Source: a virus
DNA: 25,097 nucleotides
IMG/VR virus record: IMGVR_UViG_3300010885_050290
Span: 1 to 25,097 of that record
Strand: one strand, 5' to 3'
The notes below the pieces were generated by a model. The model did not search any database, was not told the DNA's origin, and worked only from the letters and a program-made list of their open reading frames with translations. The position numbers and the translations under genes were made by a program. Position 1 is the first letter of the stretch; each line of letters begins with the position of its first letter. Shown here piece by piece: positions 7,626-14,646 of this stretch.

Positions 7626-8366
7626 ATGAATCTCACAGTAAACGATAGATATGTAGGGCTACGTTGCAAAGTTTGTAACGGATCTACTTCTATTTTAGGT
7701 GTTTGTGATTTTAATAAAACATGTGAAGAAGAAAAACAAATCTTAATATTTGATTGGATAGGACATCCTATCTATTATCATCAATGTGACGATTGCAGGT
7801 TTATTTTTACAATTGACTTAGATCATTGGACTAAAGATGATTTCATTTCAAATGTTTATAATGACGAATACATTAAAGTAGATCCAGAATATGCAGGTGA
7901 TAGACCTAAAAAATGTATCAATTGGTTTAGTCCGATGCTTGCAGGCGATAAAACAATTTCAGTTCTAGATTATGGTGCAGGTAACGACCTATTCAGTAAA
8001 GAACTTAGAAATTCTGGGTACAATGCAGTAGGTTGGGATACTATGTGGCAAACCGAACCAACGTTTGATAAAACAAAAAAGTTTGATGTTGTAACAGCAT
8101 TTGAAGTATTAGAACATACTCCCACTCCTTGGGAAACAATGACCGAACTATTAGAGTTTGTTAATCCTCAGTCAGGACAAATTGTATTCAGTACATTAGT
8201 TAATGATATTATAGGAGAGCAAGGAGCATATTATTGGTATCTTGCTCCTAGAAATGGACATGTATGTATGCATTCTCAACGAAGTTTAGAACTTATGTTT
8301 GACAAAGTAGGCATGACCATACAAAGTTTTAGTCCAAGTCAGCATGTTGCTAGTTGGAAAGAATAA
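7626..8366 (+). CDS. SAM-dependent methyltransferase with N-terminal zinc ribbon
   Basis: A 246-residue class I methyltransferase. A probable zinc ribbon comes first: C14-x-x-C17 and C54-x-x-C57, with further cysteines at 27 and 33. The SAM-binding motif I is VLDYGAGN (from residue 113), followed by the acidic end of motif II (GWD) and the post-motif FDVVTAFEVLEHTPTP, typical of the Methyltransf_23 family often seen in sugar or nucleotide tailoring. The substrate cannot be read; small-molecule/sugar, peptide or nucleic-acid methylation are all open. There is no DNA-methylase NPPY/DPPY motif, so DNA base methylation is less likely. It abuts the Hc1-like gene and its stop overlaps the next start by one base. 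Confidence 0.8.
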   Translation: MNLTVNDRYVGLRCKVCNGSTSILGVCDFNKTCEEEKQILIFDWIGHPIYYHQCDDCRFIFTIDLDHWTKDDFISNVYNDEYIKVDPEYAGDRPKKCINWFSPMLAGDKTISVLDYGAGNDLFSKELRNSGYNAVGWDTMWQTEPTFDKTKKFDVVTAFEVLEHTPTPWETMTELLEFVNPQSGQIVFSTLVNDIIGEQGAYYWYLAPRNGHVCMHSQRSLELMFDKVGMTIQSFSPSQHVASWKE

Positions 8367-8794
8367 TGACATGGTACCATAAAGGTTCTATAATTACAGA
8401 ATTGCCCGAAGATTGCGTGGGATTTGTTTATCTTATTTCATGTAATCTAACAGGCAGGATGTATATTGGTAAAAAGTTAGCAAAATTTAGTAAAACGACC
8501 TACAAGACTGTAAAGTTGAAGAACGGCACCAAGAAGAAAAAGAAGATCAGAAGCAAAATAGACAGCGACTGGCAAGAATATTATGGCTCAAACATAGAAC
8601 TTAACAAAGATGTTGAGTTACACGGCAAAGAAAACTTCACAAGAGAAATATTACATTATTGTAAAAGCAAAGCAGAAACATCGTACATTGAGGCCCGTGA
8701 ACAATTCGACCGCAAAGTATTAGAATCAAAAGAATATTATAACGGACAAATATCTGTCCGTGTCCATGGCTCACACATTATAAACAAAATTTAA
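8366..8794 (+). CDS. SegE-type GIY-YIG homing-like endonuclease
   Basis: A 142-residue protein with a GIY-YIG-type nuclease core: GFVYLISC (the GIY strand) and MYIGKK (the YIG strand). A lysine-rich stretch then precedes DWQEYYGSN, followed by HGKENFTREIL and an EAREQF helix that would supply the metal-binding Glu. This layout matches the SegE-like branch of free-standing T4 nucleases. The ATG at 8366 overlaps the methyltransferase stop (TAATG); a TTG at 8354 is a poorer choice. Codon choice in the middle (many AAG, ATC, AGC, GGC) differs from neighbours that prefer AAA and ATT, suggesting separate acquisition. It is shorter than T4 SegE (about 205 residues) but the catalytic core appears complete. 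Such genes spread by cutting related genomes that lack them. Confidence 0.8.
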   Translation: MTWYHKGSIITELPEDCVGFVYLISCNLTGRMYIGKKLAKFSKTTYKTVKLKNGTKKKKKIRSKIDSDWQEYYGSNIELNKDVELHGKENFTREILHYCKSKAETSYIEAREQFDRKVLESKEYYNGQISVRVHGSHIINKI

Positions 8795-9225
8795 TCGGTT
8801 CACAGCTCGCACCTGCTAATTTCGGGTGCCCGTATACCTGGATCTAGGATCACAGGGAGGGAAATCTCTTGCCGATAAGAGTGCTCATCTACTACCCGAA
8901 AGGATGAAGATCGTAAAATGCTTACGGTTTGGATGTTTGAAGATAAAGAATAAGCAAAAAGAAGGGATAGTATTCCCTACGTTTACAAATATGTTAGTGT
9001 ATATTTGTAAGCTGCCGCTGGATAAAGACGCTGCTCGTGGTACAGGCCAACCGCCACTGTAATGCAGTAACACTAAGTGACATATGTTCGACTCGAATAA
9101 TGTTTCTTTGCCCTGCTCGGGCAAAGTGTGACTGAACGATCTGAATAATATTATATCATCTTCGATGAGAAACAATGCTTCAAGCGATAGCGTAGAAGCA
9201 AATGAGCGTTAGCTCATTTCATATC
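8795..9225 (+). ncRNA. Gene-free, hairpin-rich region; candidate structured RNA
   Basis: This 430-base stretch has no credible gene: the two short frames in it show no family features and no ribosome sites. My hand count gives about 42% GC, clearly above its surroundings. It folds into a series of local hairpins: 8866-8870 with 8877-8881; 8885-8889 with 8903-8907; CGTAA/TTACG around 8912-8925; AGGGA/TCCCT around 8963-8978; a ten-pair stem about 8983-9010; nested CTGC/GCAG and GTGG/CCAC at 9031-9067; an eight-pair stem 9106-9113 with 9119-9126; 9156-9160 with 9164-9168; 9176-9181 with 9195-9200; and an eight-pair stem 9200-9207 with 9212-9219. It is not recognisable as tRNA, tmRNA, RNase P RNA or a group I/II intron. 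The strand is assumed from the upstream operon. Confidence 0.45.
9200..9219. terminator. Perfect hairpin between convergent operons, possible bidirectional terminator
   Basis: AAATGAGC (9200-9207), loop GTTA, GCTCATTT (9212-9219) form an eight-pair perfect stem placed between the plus-strand endonuclease operon and the end of the minus-strand operon (stop at 9232). The flanking T-run is short on both strands, so termination strength is uncertain. Confidence 0.4.
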
Positions 9226-9231
9226 AATAGG

Positions 9232-9459
9232 TTAAAAGAAAGGAAGTTTAGTTTTATTAGTAGTTTCTAAATTTGATTCTATTAATTTACTAATTACTTC
9301 TATATCTTCTCTATCTAGATTATAGGCTTGTTCGATATTGAGACCACCACGCATATACCAACAGAGTTTAAACAAATTATCTTTTACGGCTCTTATCTCT
9401 TTTTCCATCTTTGAAACTAGTTCGTTAATTTCTTCTAAACTAAGAGTTAAGAGCCTCAT
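9232..9459 (-). CDS. Small tail/hub-assembly partner protein (T4-like, unnamed)
   Basis: A 75-residue protein with a helical N-terminus and the segment LFKLCWYMRGGLNIEQAYNL, ending TTNKTKLPFF. The 'CWYMRGG' box and 'LPF' ending are familiar from a small protein that always follows the gp26-like hub protein in marine T4-like phages. Its start overlaps the stop of the 286-residue gene by four bases (ATGA), which implies translational coupling and probably a shared complex. Because the operon faces the tape measure gene across a shared promoter region, a chaperone role for the tape measure or hub is a reasonable inference, similar to the paired chaperones next to tape measure genes in other phages. 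No enzyme motif is visible. Confidence 0.7.
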   Translation of the reverse strand: MRLLTLSLEEINELVSKMEKEIRAVKDNLFKLCWYMRGGLNIEQAYNLDREDIEVISKLIESNLETTNKTKLPFF

Positions 9460-10316
9460 ACGAAAAAATTAGTCTGATCAAATGTTATAGGAACTTCTAT
9501 GATCTCAGGAGATCCAGCTGCTATCATTTCTGGAGTTGCATTGATTAACATTGGCTTGATGGCGTTTTTAGTTCTCATCTCATCTAACCGATTTTTAACT
9601 GCATCATAAATGTCTTTATCGCAATTATTCATAAATTCTTTGATAAATTCAGGATCGTCAGTTGTACCAGCTGAACTTTCTATCCTGTAAACAGAATTAT
9701 TAATAATGCCCACTGTTAAATCAGTTAACTTTTTGAGACTATCTCTAAATGCTGAAATCTTTTGTTCTTCAGTTAACACTGAATTATTTAATAAATTCAT
9801 TATTTTTTGAGTTTCAAAGTTTTGTTGATTTGCTTGGCTTATAACTTTATAATTAACGGGCTTGACAAATATTGCCAAACTGTCACCAAAGTTAATTTGT
9901 TCATCCCAAGTTACTGTTTCGTATAGTGAATCTAAAATAGTTCTTAAATCTACTGAATACGTAAGTTCATCTTTTCCGATAGTCATTTCCATTTGTGTAC
10001 CATACGTAGCTAAACGTAGTGCTACTAAGATAACATCTAAGTCTATATTGGGAATTTCCCATGCATTATGAATAGCTGGAATACAATTTTGTATAACATC
10101 TACAATTGCTTGTCCGTTTAGTAATGAATCAGGAGTTTTAAGTAATAACTCATCTCTAGCAGTCATGGAAAACACAGCATATTCTCCATTTGGAGATATA
10201 TCTAATGCACCCTCTGGCCAAAATTTTCCTTGACTAGGCAGTTTAATGTATATTTTAGGTTGCCTCATTAAACTGATTAGAGGGTTAACTTTAAGTTTTT
10301 GATCAATAGAATCCAT
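9456..10316 (-). CDS. gp26: Baseplate hub/tail assembly protein gp26-like
   Basis: A 286-residue protein with the signature of the cyanophage-type 'gp26' hub protein: NPLISLMRQPKIYIKLPSQG near the start, then FWPEGALDISPNGEYAVFSM, TARDELLLKTPDSLLNGQA, NAWEIPNIDLDVILVALRLA, LTDLTVGIINNSVYRIE and PEIIEVPITFDQTNFF at the end. T4 gp26 has 208 residues and acts in hub assembly; equivalence of this longer marine family to T4 gp26 is by annotation custom and not certain. The family often resembles tail-assembly chaperones. GGAG at 10324-10327 is the ribosome site, and a CATAAATA late box lies 45 bases upstream. It is first in a two-gene operon. Confidence 0.75.
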   Translation of the reverse strand: MDSIDQKLKVNPLISLMRQPKIYIKLPSQGKFWPEGALDISPNGEYAVFSMTARDELLLKTPDSLLNGQAIVDVIQNCIPAIHNAWEIPNIDLDVILVALRLATYGTQMEMTIGKDELTYSVDLRTILDSLYETVTWDEQINFGDSLAIFVKPVNYKVISQANQQNFETQKIMNLLNNSVLTEEQKISAFRDSLKKLTDLTVGIINNSVYRIESSAGTTDDPEFIKEFMNNCDKDIYDAVKNRLDEMRTKNAIKPMLINATPEMIAAGSPEIIEVPITFDQTNFFV

Positions 10317-10329
10317 GGTGTATACTCCG

Positions 10330-10337
10330 AATAAATA
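10330..10337 (+). promoter_or_regulatory. Late promoter box AATAAATA for the tape measure gene
   Basis: AATAAATA on the plus strand matches T4 late TATAAATA at seven of eight bases. The expected start is near 10343, giving a leader of about 50 bases before the ATG at 10395. It lies inside the leader of the divergent minus-strand operon. Confidence 0.55.
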
Positions 10338-10360
10338 AGATGGGACGAATCTGGTGATAG

Positions 10361-10368
10361 TATTTATG
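10361..10368 (-). promoter_or_regulatory. Late promoter box CATAAATA for the gp26-like operon
   Basis: The minus strand reads CATAAATA, seven of eight bases of the T4 late box. The start would be near 10355, so this transcript and the divergent one from the box at 10330-10337 would overlap at their 5' ends by about 12 bases. Confidence 0.55.
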
Positions 10369-10394
10369 TATGCATATAATTAGGAAAAATAACA

Positions 10395-12458
10395 ATGAGT
10401 ATTGAAACAGCAGCAATGGAAAAAATCCTCGCTGATCTTTACAAGGCCACACAGGCTCAGGGAAAAGCTCAGGCTGCTGCATTTGAAAAATTAGCCAAAG
10501 CATCGGGACTAGATCCTAAAATTGTAAAACAGACTAATGATAATGTTAAGGATCTCGGAAACTCATCAGGTGATGCGGCTGAATCTACAGGCAAATTAGC
10601 TAGAGCTGGTAATCTAGTCGGTTCTGTCCTTGCTGACTTAGTTGGAGGAGTAGCGGCTACTACGGGCAATTTAGTTAAATTTGGATTCTCAACACTATCT
10701 GGCACGGCTAAGATGAGCGACCTTATAGGAGCATTTAAAGATCTTCCTATTATCGGAACAGTTGTTGGATTATTTGCATCTTTACAAAAGATACAAGAAC
10801 AAAACTTGAACATGTATAGAAGTTTATCCGCTAGTGGTATAAATTTTGGAACTGGTTTACAAGCGTTACAAGGTGATTTTTTAAAATTAGGATTAACGTC
10901 TGACGAATATGTTAAAACATTGACATCAAATACTGATATTTTTACATTAATGGGTAATAATGTAACTGCTGGTGCTAAGAATTTTAAAACTCTTAATAAA
11001 GAATTATTAGATAATCACAGTGAATTGTTAAGTTTAGGTTTTAGTTATCAAGAAATTTCTAATGTGGTTACTAGTTTTTCTAGAGTAACTGCTGGATTAA
11101 ACAAACAGCAACAACAAGATACTAAGGGTACTGCTGATGCTATGGCCGCATATGCTAAAGAAATAGATTTATTAGCTAGATTAACTGGTGAATCTAGAGA
11201 AGCTACACAGAAAAAATTAGAAGCAGAACAACAAGAAGCTAGTTGGCAAGCATTCTTAGCAACATTACCTAAGGATTTAAAAGCCGCCCACGAAAAAGGT
11301 CTAGCAATAGCACAAGCATCTGGAGTTGCTGGTGCTGCGGATATTTATAAAGCAAGTACATTGGGAATAACTGCGGTTAGTGAAGGAGCCGGACTTGCAT
11401 ATAGTATGCAATCAGAAGGTGTAGCAGCTATTGATGATATGGTTAGTAAAATTAAATCAGGAACGTTAACTGCAACGGAATTAAACAGGACGTTTGGTCA
11501 ACGAGTTAGTACTATGCAATTTCAAGCTACTCAAGGTTTAAAAGATATGGGTATAGAGTTTATGGCAGTATTAGGACAAGCAGATAGGTCATTTGTTGCA
11601 CACTTTGATCAATCTTTAAAAAACTATGCTATATTAGAAAATGGTCAAATAGATTCACATGAAGCAGCTATGACTCGAGGACAAGAAGCACAAGCTCAGC
11701 AAGATATTGCTGCTAAACAAAAGAATGCAGAAATTCAAGCACAGCTCGAAAGTGAGAGAGTAATAAGAAATCTAGCATATACAATATCTGTTGAATTGCA
11801 ACCTGTTGTTACTGGTCTGTTAGTTCCTGCATTAAAATGGTTAGCTAAAAATACTGATCAAGTTACCGAATGGGTTAAAAAATTCGGTCAAGAGTTAGAA
11901 ATTTGGGTACCAAGATTATTTTCTGAAGAAGGTCGTAAAAAAATAATTGATGCACTTGCTGACGGATTTTTGAAAATACTCGAAATTGTAAAAAATAAAA
12001 TTGTAAATTCTGAAACATACAAAAGTGCTGTAAACACAGCAGGAAATACTGCAATTGGTGCAGGTGCAGGGGTAGGTGCAGTCGGTTTAGGATTAATTGC
12101 GGCAGCATTACTAGGAGCAGTTCCATCAGGTGGTTTATCATTAGGACTGTTAGCAGCCGGCGGTCTTGGAGGCGCATATGCTGGATATAATTATGAGAGT
12201 ACTACCCTAGGTGCTACAGGTAAACCATTTGAAAATTATGGAAATGGTGCTCCTGCTACGTTGCACGGAACTGAAGGTGTTTTCAAACCCGAACAAATAT
12301 CTTCATTGATTACTAACTCTAGAGCAGAAACTATGGCGATGGCTGTAGAACTGTTAAATAACAATAATAATCAAATGATCAGTGTTTTAAGAGAAATAAA
12401 TGAAAACACTAGAAGAAATGTTGAAGCAACCAGAACGATGAATAATGCGTTTGGTTAA
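10395..12458 (+). CDS. gp29: Tail tape measure / tail length protein gp29-like
   Basis: A 687-residue, mostly helical, Ala/Gln-rich protein. Long amphipathic helices fill residues 1-540. A glycine-rich hydrophobic stretch lies at about 544-600 (AGVGAVGLGLIAAALLG, GLSLGLLAAGGLGGAYAG), the kind of membrane-active segment found in tape measure proteins. The end has LHGTEGVFKPEQISSLI and a final helix NNQMISVLREINENTRRN, a common C-terminal pattern of tape measures. T4 gp29 is 590 residues and sets tail length while threading the tube. It is followed 13 bases later by the portal gene and faces the gp26-like assembly operon. The residue count would predict a tail of ordinary T4-like length, a little longer than in T4. 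Confidence 0.8.
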   Translation: MSIETAAMEKILADLYKATQAQGKAQAAAFEKLAKASGLDPKIVKQTNDNVKDLGNSSGDAAESTGKLARAGNLVGSVLADLVGGVAATTGNLVKFGFSTLSGTAKMSDLIGAFKDLPIIGTVVGLFASLQKIQEQNLNMYRSLSASGINFGTGLQALQGDFLKLGLTSDEYVKTLTSNTDIFTLMGNNVTAGAKNFKTLNKELLDNHSELLSLGFSYQEISNVVTSFSRVTAGLNKQQQQDTKGTADAMAAYAKEIDLLARLTGESREATQKKLEAEQQEASWQAFLATLPKDLKAAHEKGLAIAQASGVAGAADIYKASTLGITAVSEGAGLAYSMQSEGVAAIDDMVSKIKSGTLTATELNRTFGQRVSTMQFQATQGLKDMGIEFMAVLGQADRSFVAHFDQSLKNYAILENGQIDSHEAAMTRGQEAQAQQDIAAKQKNAEIQAQLESERVIRNLAYTISVELQPVVTGLLVPALKWLAKNTDQVTEWVKKFGQELEIWVPRLFSEEGRKKIIDALADGFLKILEIVKNKIVNSETYKSAVNTAGNTAIGAGAGVGAVGLGLIAAALLGAVPSGGLSLGLLAAGGLGGAYAGYNYESTTLGATGKPFENYGNGAPATLHGTEGVFKPEQISSLITNSRAETMAMAVELLNNNNNQMISVLREINENTRRNVEATRTMNNAFG

Positions 12459-12471
12459 CTGGAGTTAATAC

Positions 12472-14190
12472 GTGAGTTGGAAAAGATATTTTACACCTGT
12501 TAATACATCAGGACAACTAAGCCCCATAGCAAATGGCGGAAGTAGACCTAGCATGTCTAGAAGTAACTACAGCAGTTATTTGCCCGACGTGTATTCCGGA
12601 CATCCTAACAGATTAGAACGATACGGTCAGTACGATTCGATGGATACTGATAGTGAAGTTAATGCAGCATTTGACATTTTGGCTGAATTTTGCACCCAAA
12701 TGAATGATGAAAATGGAACTCCTTTTCATGTATTCTTTAAAGAACAAGCAACTAGTACAGAAATTAAAGTTATTAAAAAATATCTTCAACAATGGACTAA
12801 GGCAAACAAGTTTCAAACTAGAATTTTTAAAATAGTTCGTAATACATTTAAGTACGGCGATGTATTTTTTGTAAGAGATCCTGAAACTCAAAAGTGGTTT
12901 TATATAGATCCCAGCAAAGTTGATAAAGTAATTGTTAACGAAAGCGAAGGTAAAAAACCCGAACAATATGTTATTCGTGACCTAAATGTTAATCTACAAA
13001 ACTTAACAGTTACACAAATTAACCCAACTAATCAAAATGTAACACCTGGTGGTACTGCATACTTAACAGGCGGCGCACAACAAAAAGGCATGGTAGGAGC
13101 ATATCCTACGGCCAACAGTTCTAGATTTCAACAAAATGTAAATCAACATGCAGTTGATGCTAAACATGTAATTCACATTAGTTTAAGTGAAGGTTTAGAC
13201 AATAATTTCCCATTTGGCAACAGCCTAATGGAAACAATCTTTAAAGTTTATAAACAAAAAGAACTATTAGAAGATGCAATTATCATTTATCGTGTACAGC
13301 GAGCTCCGGAACGTAGAGTTTTCTATATCGATGTAGGTAATATGCCAAGCCATTTGGCTATGGGATTTGTTGAAAGAGTTAAAAATGAAGTAAATCAACG
13401 TAGAATTCCTAGTGCAGGTGGTGGCGGTTCTACAATGATTGATGCTGCATATAATCCGTTAAGTATTAACGAAGATTACTTCTTCCCACAAACGGCAGAA
13501 GGGCGTGGTAGTAAAGTTGAAATTCTTCAAGGTGGACAAAACTTAGGAGAGATCGACGACCTTCGCTACTTTACCAATAAATTGTTTAGAGCGTTGCGTA
13601 TTCCCAGCAGTTATCTGCCTACTGGTGCAGATGACGGCGGAAGCAGCTTTAACGACGGCCGTGTTGGAACAGCCTACATACAAGAATTGCGATTTAACAA
13701 GTATTGCGAACGACTACAATCATTAATGCACGAGCAATTTGATACAGAATTTAAACTATACCTGTATACAAAAGGCGTTAATATAGATAACAATTTATTT
13801 GATTTACAGTTTAATCCACCACAAAACTTTGCTGCTTACCGTCAAGCAGAGATGGATACAGCCCGTGTTAACACATTTGGTACAATGGTTGCTATTCCTT
13901 TTGTTAGTAAGCGTTATGCTATGAAGAGATTCTTAGGATTAACCACAGAAGAAATTGCAGAAAATGAAAAAATGTGGAGAGAAGAGAACATTGATCAAGG
14001 TGCAAATCTAAGTGCTCAAGCAGAATTACGTAGTGCAGGCATCACTGCAAGTGGTATTACTGGTGATTTAGATGATATATCTTCTGCCACACAACCACCA
14101 GAAGGCATGGAAGGCGAAGCAGGATCCGACGTTGATGCAGGATTACCTACAGGAACTTCATCACCTACCGCCCCTGCTCCGCAGCCTTAA
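12472..14190 (+). CDS. gp20: Portal vertex protein gp20
   Basis: A 572-residue T4-type portal, the dodecamer through which DNA is packaged and ejected and on which the prohead is started. Recognisable segments are LERYGQYDSMDTDSEVNAAF, DILAEFCTQM, IVRNTFKYGDVFFVRDP, KHVIHISLSEGLDNNFPFG, VYKQKELLEDAIIIYRVQRA, PERRVFYIDVGNMP and KLFRALRIPSSYLPTG. T4 gp20 is 524 residues. The start codon is GTG at 12472, with GGAG at 12461-12464 seven bases before it, and the sequence MSWKRYFTP fits the family N-terminus. The C-terminal 50 residues are Pro/Thr/Gly-rich and acidic and probably flexible. Confidence 0.95.
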   Translation: MSWKRYFTPVNTSGQLSPIANGGSRPSMSRSNYSSYLPDVYSGHPNRLERYGQYDSMDTDSEVNAAFDILAEFCTQMNDENGTPFHVFFKEQATSTEIKVIKKYLQQWTKANKFQTRIFKIVRNTFKYGDVFFVRDPETQKWFYIDPSKVDKVIVNESEGKKPEQYVIRDLNVNLQNLTVTQINPTNQNVTPGGTAYLTGGAQQKGMVGAYPTANSSRFQQNVNQHAVDAKHVIHISLSEGLDNNFPFGNSLMETIFKVYKQKELLEDAIIIYRVQRAPERRVFYIDVGNMPSHLAMGFVERVKNEVNQRRIPSAGGGGSTMIDAAYNPLSINEDYFFPQTAEGRGSKVEILQGGQNLGEIDDLRYFTNKLFRALRIPSSYLPTGADDGGSSFNDGRVGTAYIQELRFNKYCERLQSLMHEQFDTEFKLYLYTKGVNIDNNLFDLQFNPPQNFAAYRQAEMDTARVNTFGTMVAIPFVSKRYAMKRFLGLTTEEIAENEKMWREENIDQGANLSAQAELRSAGITASGITGDLDDISSATQPPEGMEGEAGSDVDAGLPTGTSSPTAPAPQP

Positions 14191-14193
14191 ATA

Positions 14194-14201
14194 GGTAAAT
14201 A
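14194..14201 (+). promoter_or_regulatory. Late promoter box GGTAAATA just upstream of the 83-residue gene
   Basis: GGTAAATA ends eight bases before the ATG at 14209. With T4 geometry the transcript would begin about two bases before the start codon, so the mRNA would have practically no leader. Confidence 0.5.
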
Positions 14202-14208
14202 TAACATT

Positions 14209-14460
14209 ATGTTATTACAAGAGTTCATTTATTTTGAAAAAGACAAAGCAGGGCCGGTAGAAAACGACCGTTATGACTCTGATCACGACACTAGTGTAAT
14301 AACCAATAAAGACAATAGAAAAAGTCGTTTAACGCTCAAAATGTTAAATTCTCTAAGAAAAGCAGGTGATGCTAGAGAAATAGAAACTAGAGAAGATTTA
14401 GAATTAGTTAGGGTTATGTATGCAGCACCAGCTGAAGAAGAGTCAGCAGCACCTGCATAA
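14209..14460 (+). CDS. Small prohead core-region protein (gp67/gp68 position)
   Basis: An 83-residue protein located where T4 has genes 67 and 68, between the portal and prohead genes. It starts MLLQEFIYFEKDKAG, has an acidic region with YDSDHDTS, then a basic helix RKSRLTLKMLNSLRKAGDAR, and ends Ala/Glu-rich. The 'DNRKSRLTLKxLxxLRKAxDxR' segment resembles small proteins annotated as prohead core in marine T4-like phages (from memory). By position it likely acts with the scaffold, being packed into the prohead and later cleaved by gp21. No clear ribosome site precedes the ATG, in line with the promoter box directly upstream. Confidence 0.65.
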   Translation: MLLQEFIYFEKDKAGPVENDRYDSDHDTSVITNKDNRKSRLTLKMLNSLRKAGDAREIETREDLELVRVMYAAPAEEESAAPA

Positions 14461-14488
14461 TATATAAAGTTAATTATATTTCTCTAAA

Positions 14489-14496
14489 ACTAAATA
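14489..14496 (+). promoter_or_regulatory. Possible late promoter box ACTAAATA
   Basis: ACTAAATA matches the TAAATA core in the 186-base gap between the small core protein and the acidic core protein. It is weaker evidence than the box at 14594-14601 because a hairpin lies between it and the gene. Confidence 0.3.
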
Positions 14497-14520
14497 TTTT
14501 TGAACAAAACACATCAAAAG

Positions 14521-14543
14521 AAACTCAATTTTTTCGAGTTTTT
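14521..14543 (+). terminator. Terminator-like hairpin
   Basis: AAACTC (14521-14526) pairs with GAGTTT (14536-14541) across a nine-base T-rich loop and is followed by a short T-run. The stem is AT-rich, so it would be a weak or partial terminator, allowing readthrough from the portal operon. Confidence 0.4.
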
Positions 14544-14593
14544 ATCAAAACGAGCCGTTTTAGGCGTCTTTCACATAAGTATAACATCTTGGC

Positions 14594-14601
14594 TGTAAAT
14601 A
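14594..14601 (+). promoter_or_regulatory. Late promoter box TGTAAATA for the core-protease-scaffold-capsid run
   Basis: TGTAAATA matches TATAAATA except at the second base. A start near 14607 would give a 40-base leader with AAGGAGAA (14633-14640) before the ATG at 14647. No TAAATA box was seen before gp21, gp22 or gp23, so this may drive all four genes. Confidence 0.5.
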
Positions 14602-14646
14602 CACCATATGACAGCCTTGCCGCATCTAAATTAAGGAGAACCCGCA

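Noticed and set aside
9051-9070. CCGCCACTGTAA resembles the core of a cobalamin riboswitch.
   Set aside because: The GGTGAAA...TCC receptor helix that should precede it is absent, no conserved closing box follows, and the nearest downstream gene is on the other strand.
9081-9106. TTCGACTCGAA looks like a tRNA T-loop.
   Set aside because: The T-stem pairs only partly and no acceptor, D or anticodon arm fits upstream.
8826-9175. Short open frames on both strands (78 and 96 codons) in the gene-free region.
   Set aside because: They overlap each other and several strong hairpins, lack ribosome sites and show no protein-like composition.
8795-9225. Group I intron, RNase P RNA or tmRNA in the gene-free region.
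   Set aside because: I looked for the intron P7 pairing, the RNase P P4 pair (AAGUCCGGG with CCCGGCUU) and a tmRNA acceptor; each gave only scattered short matches. Neither flanking gene is split.
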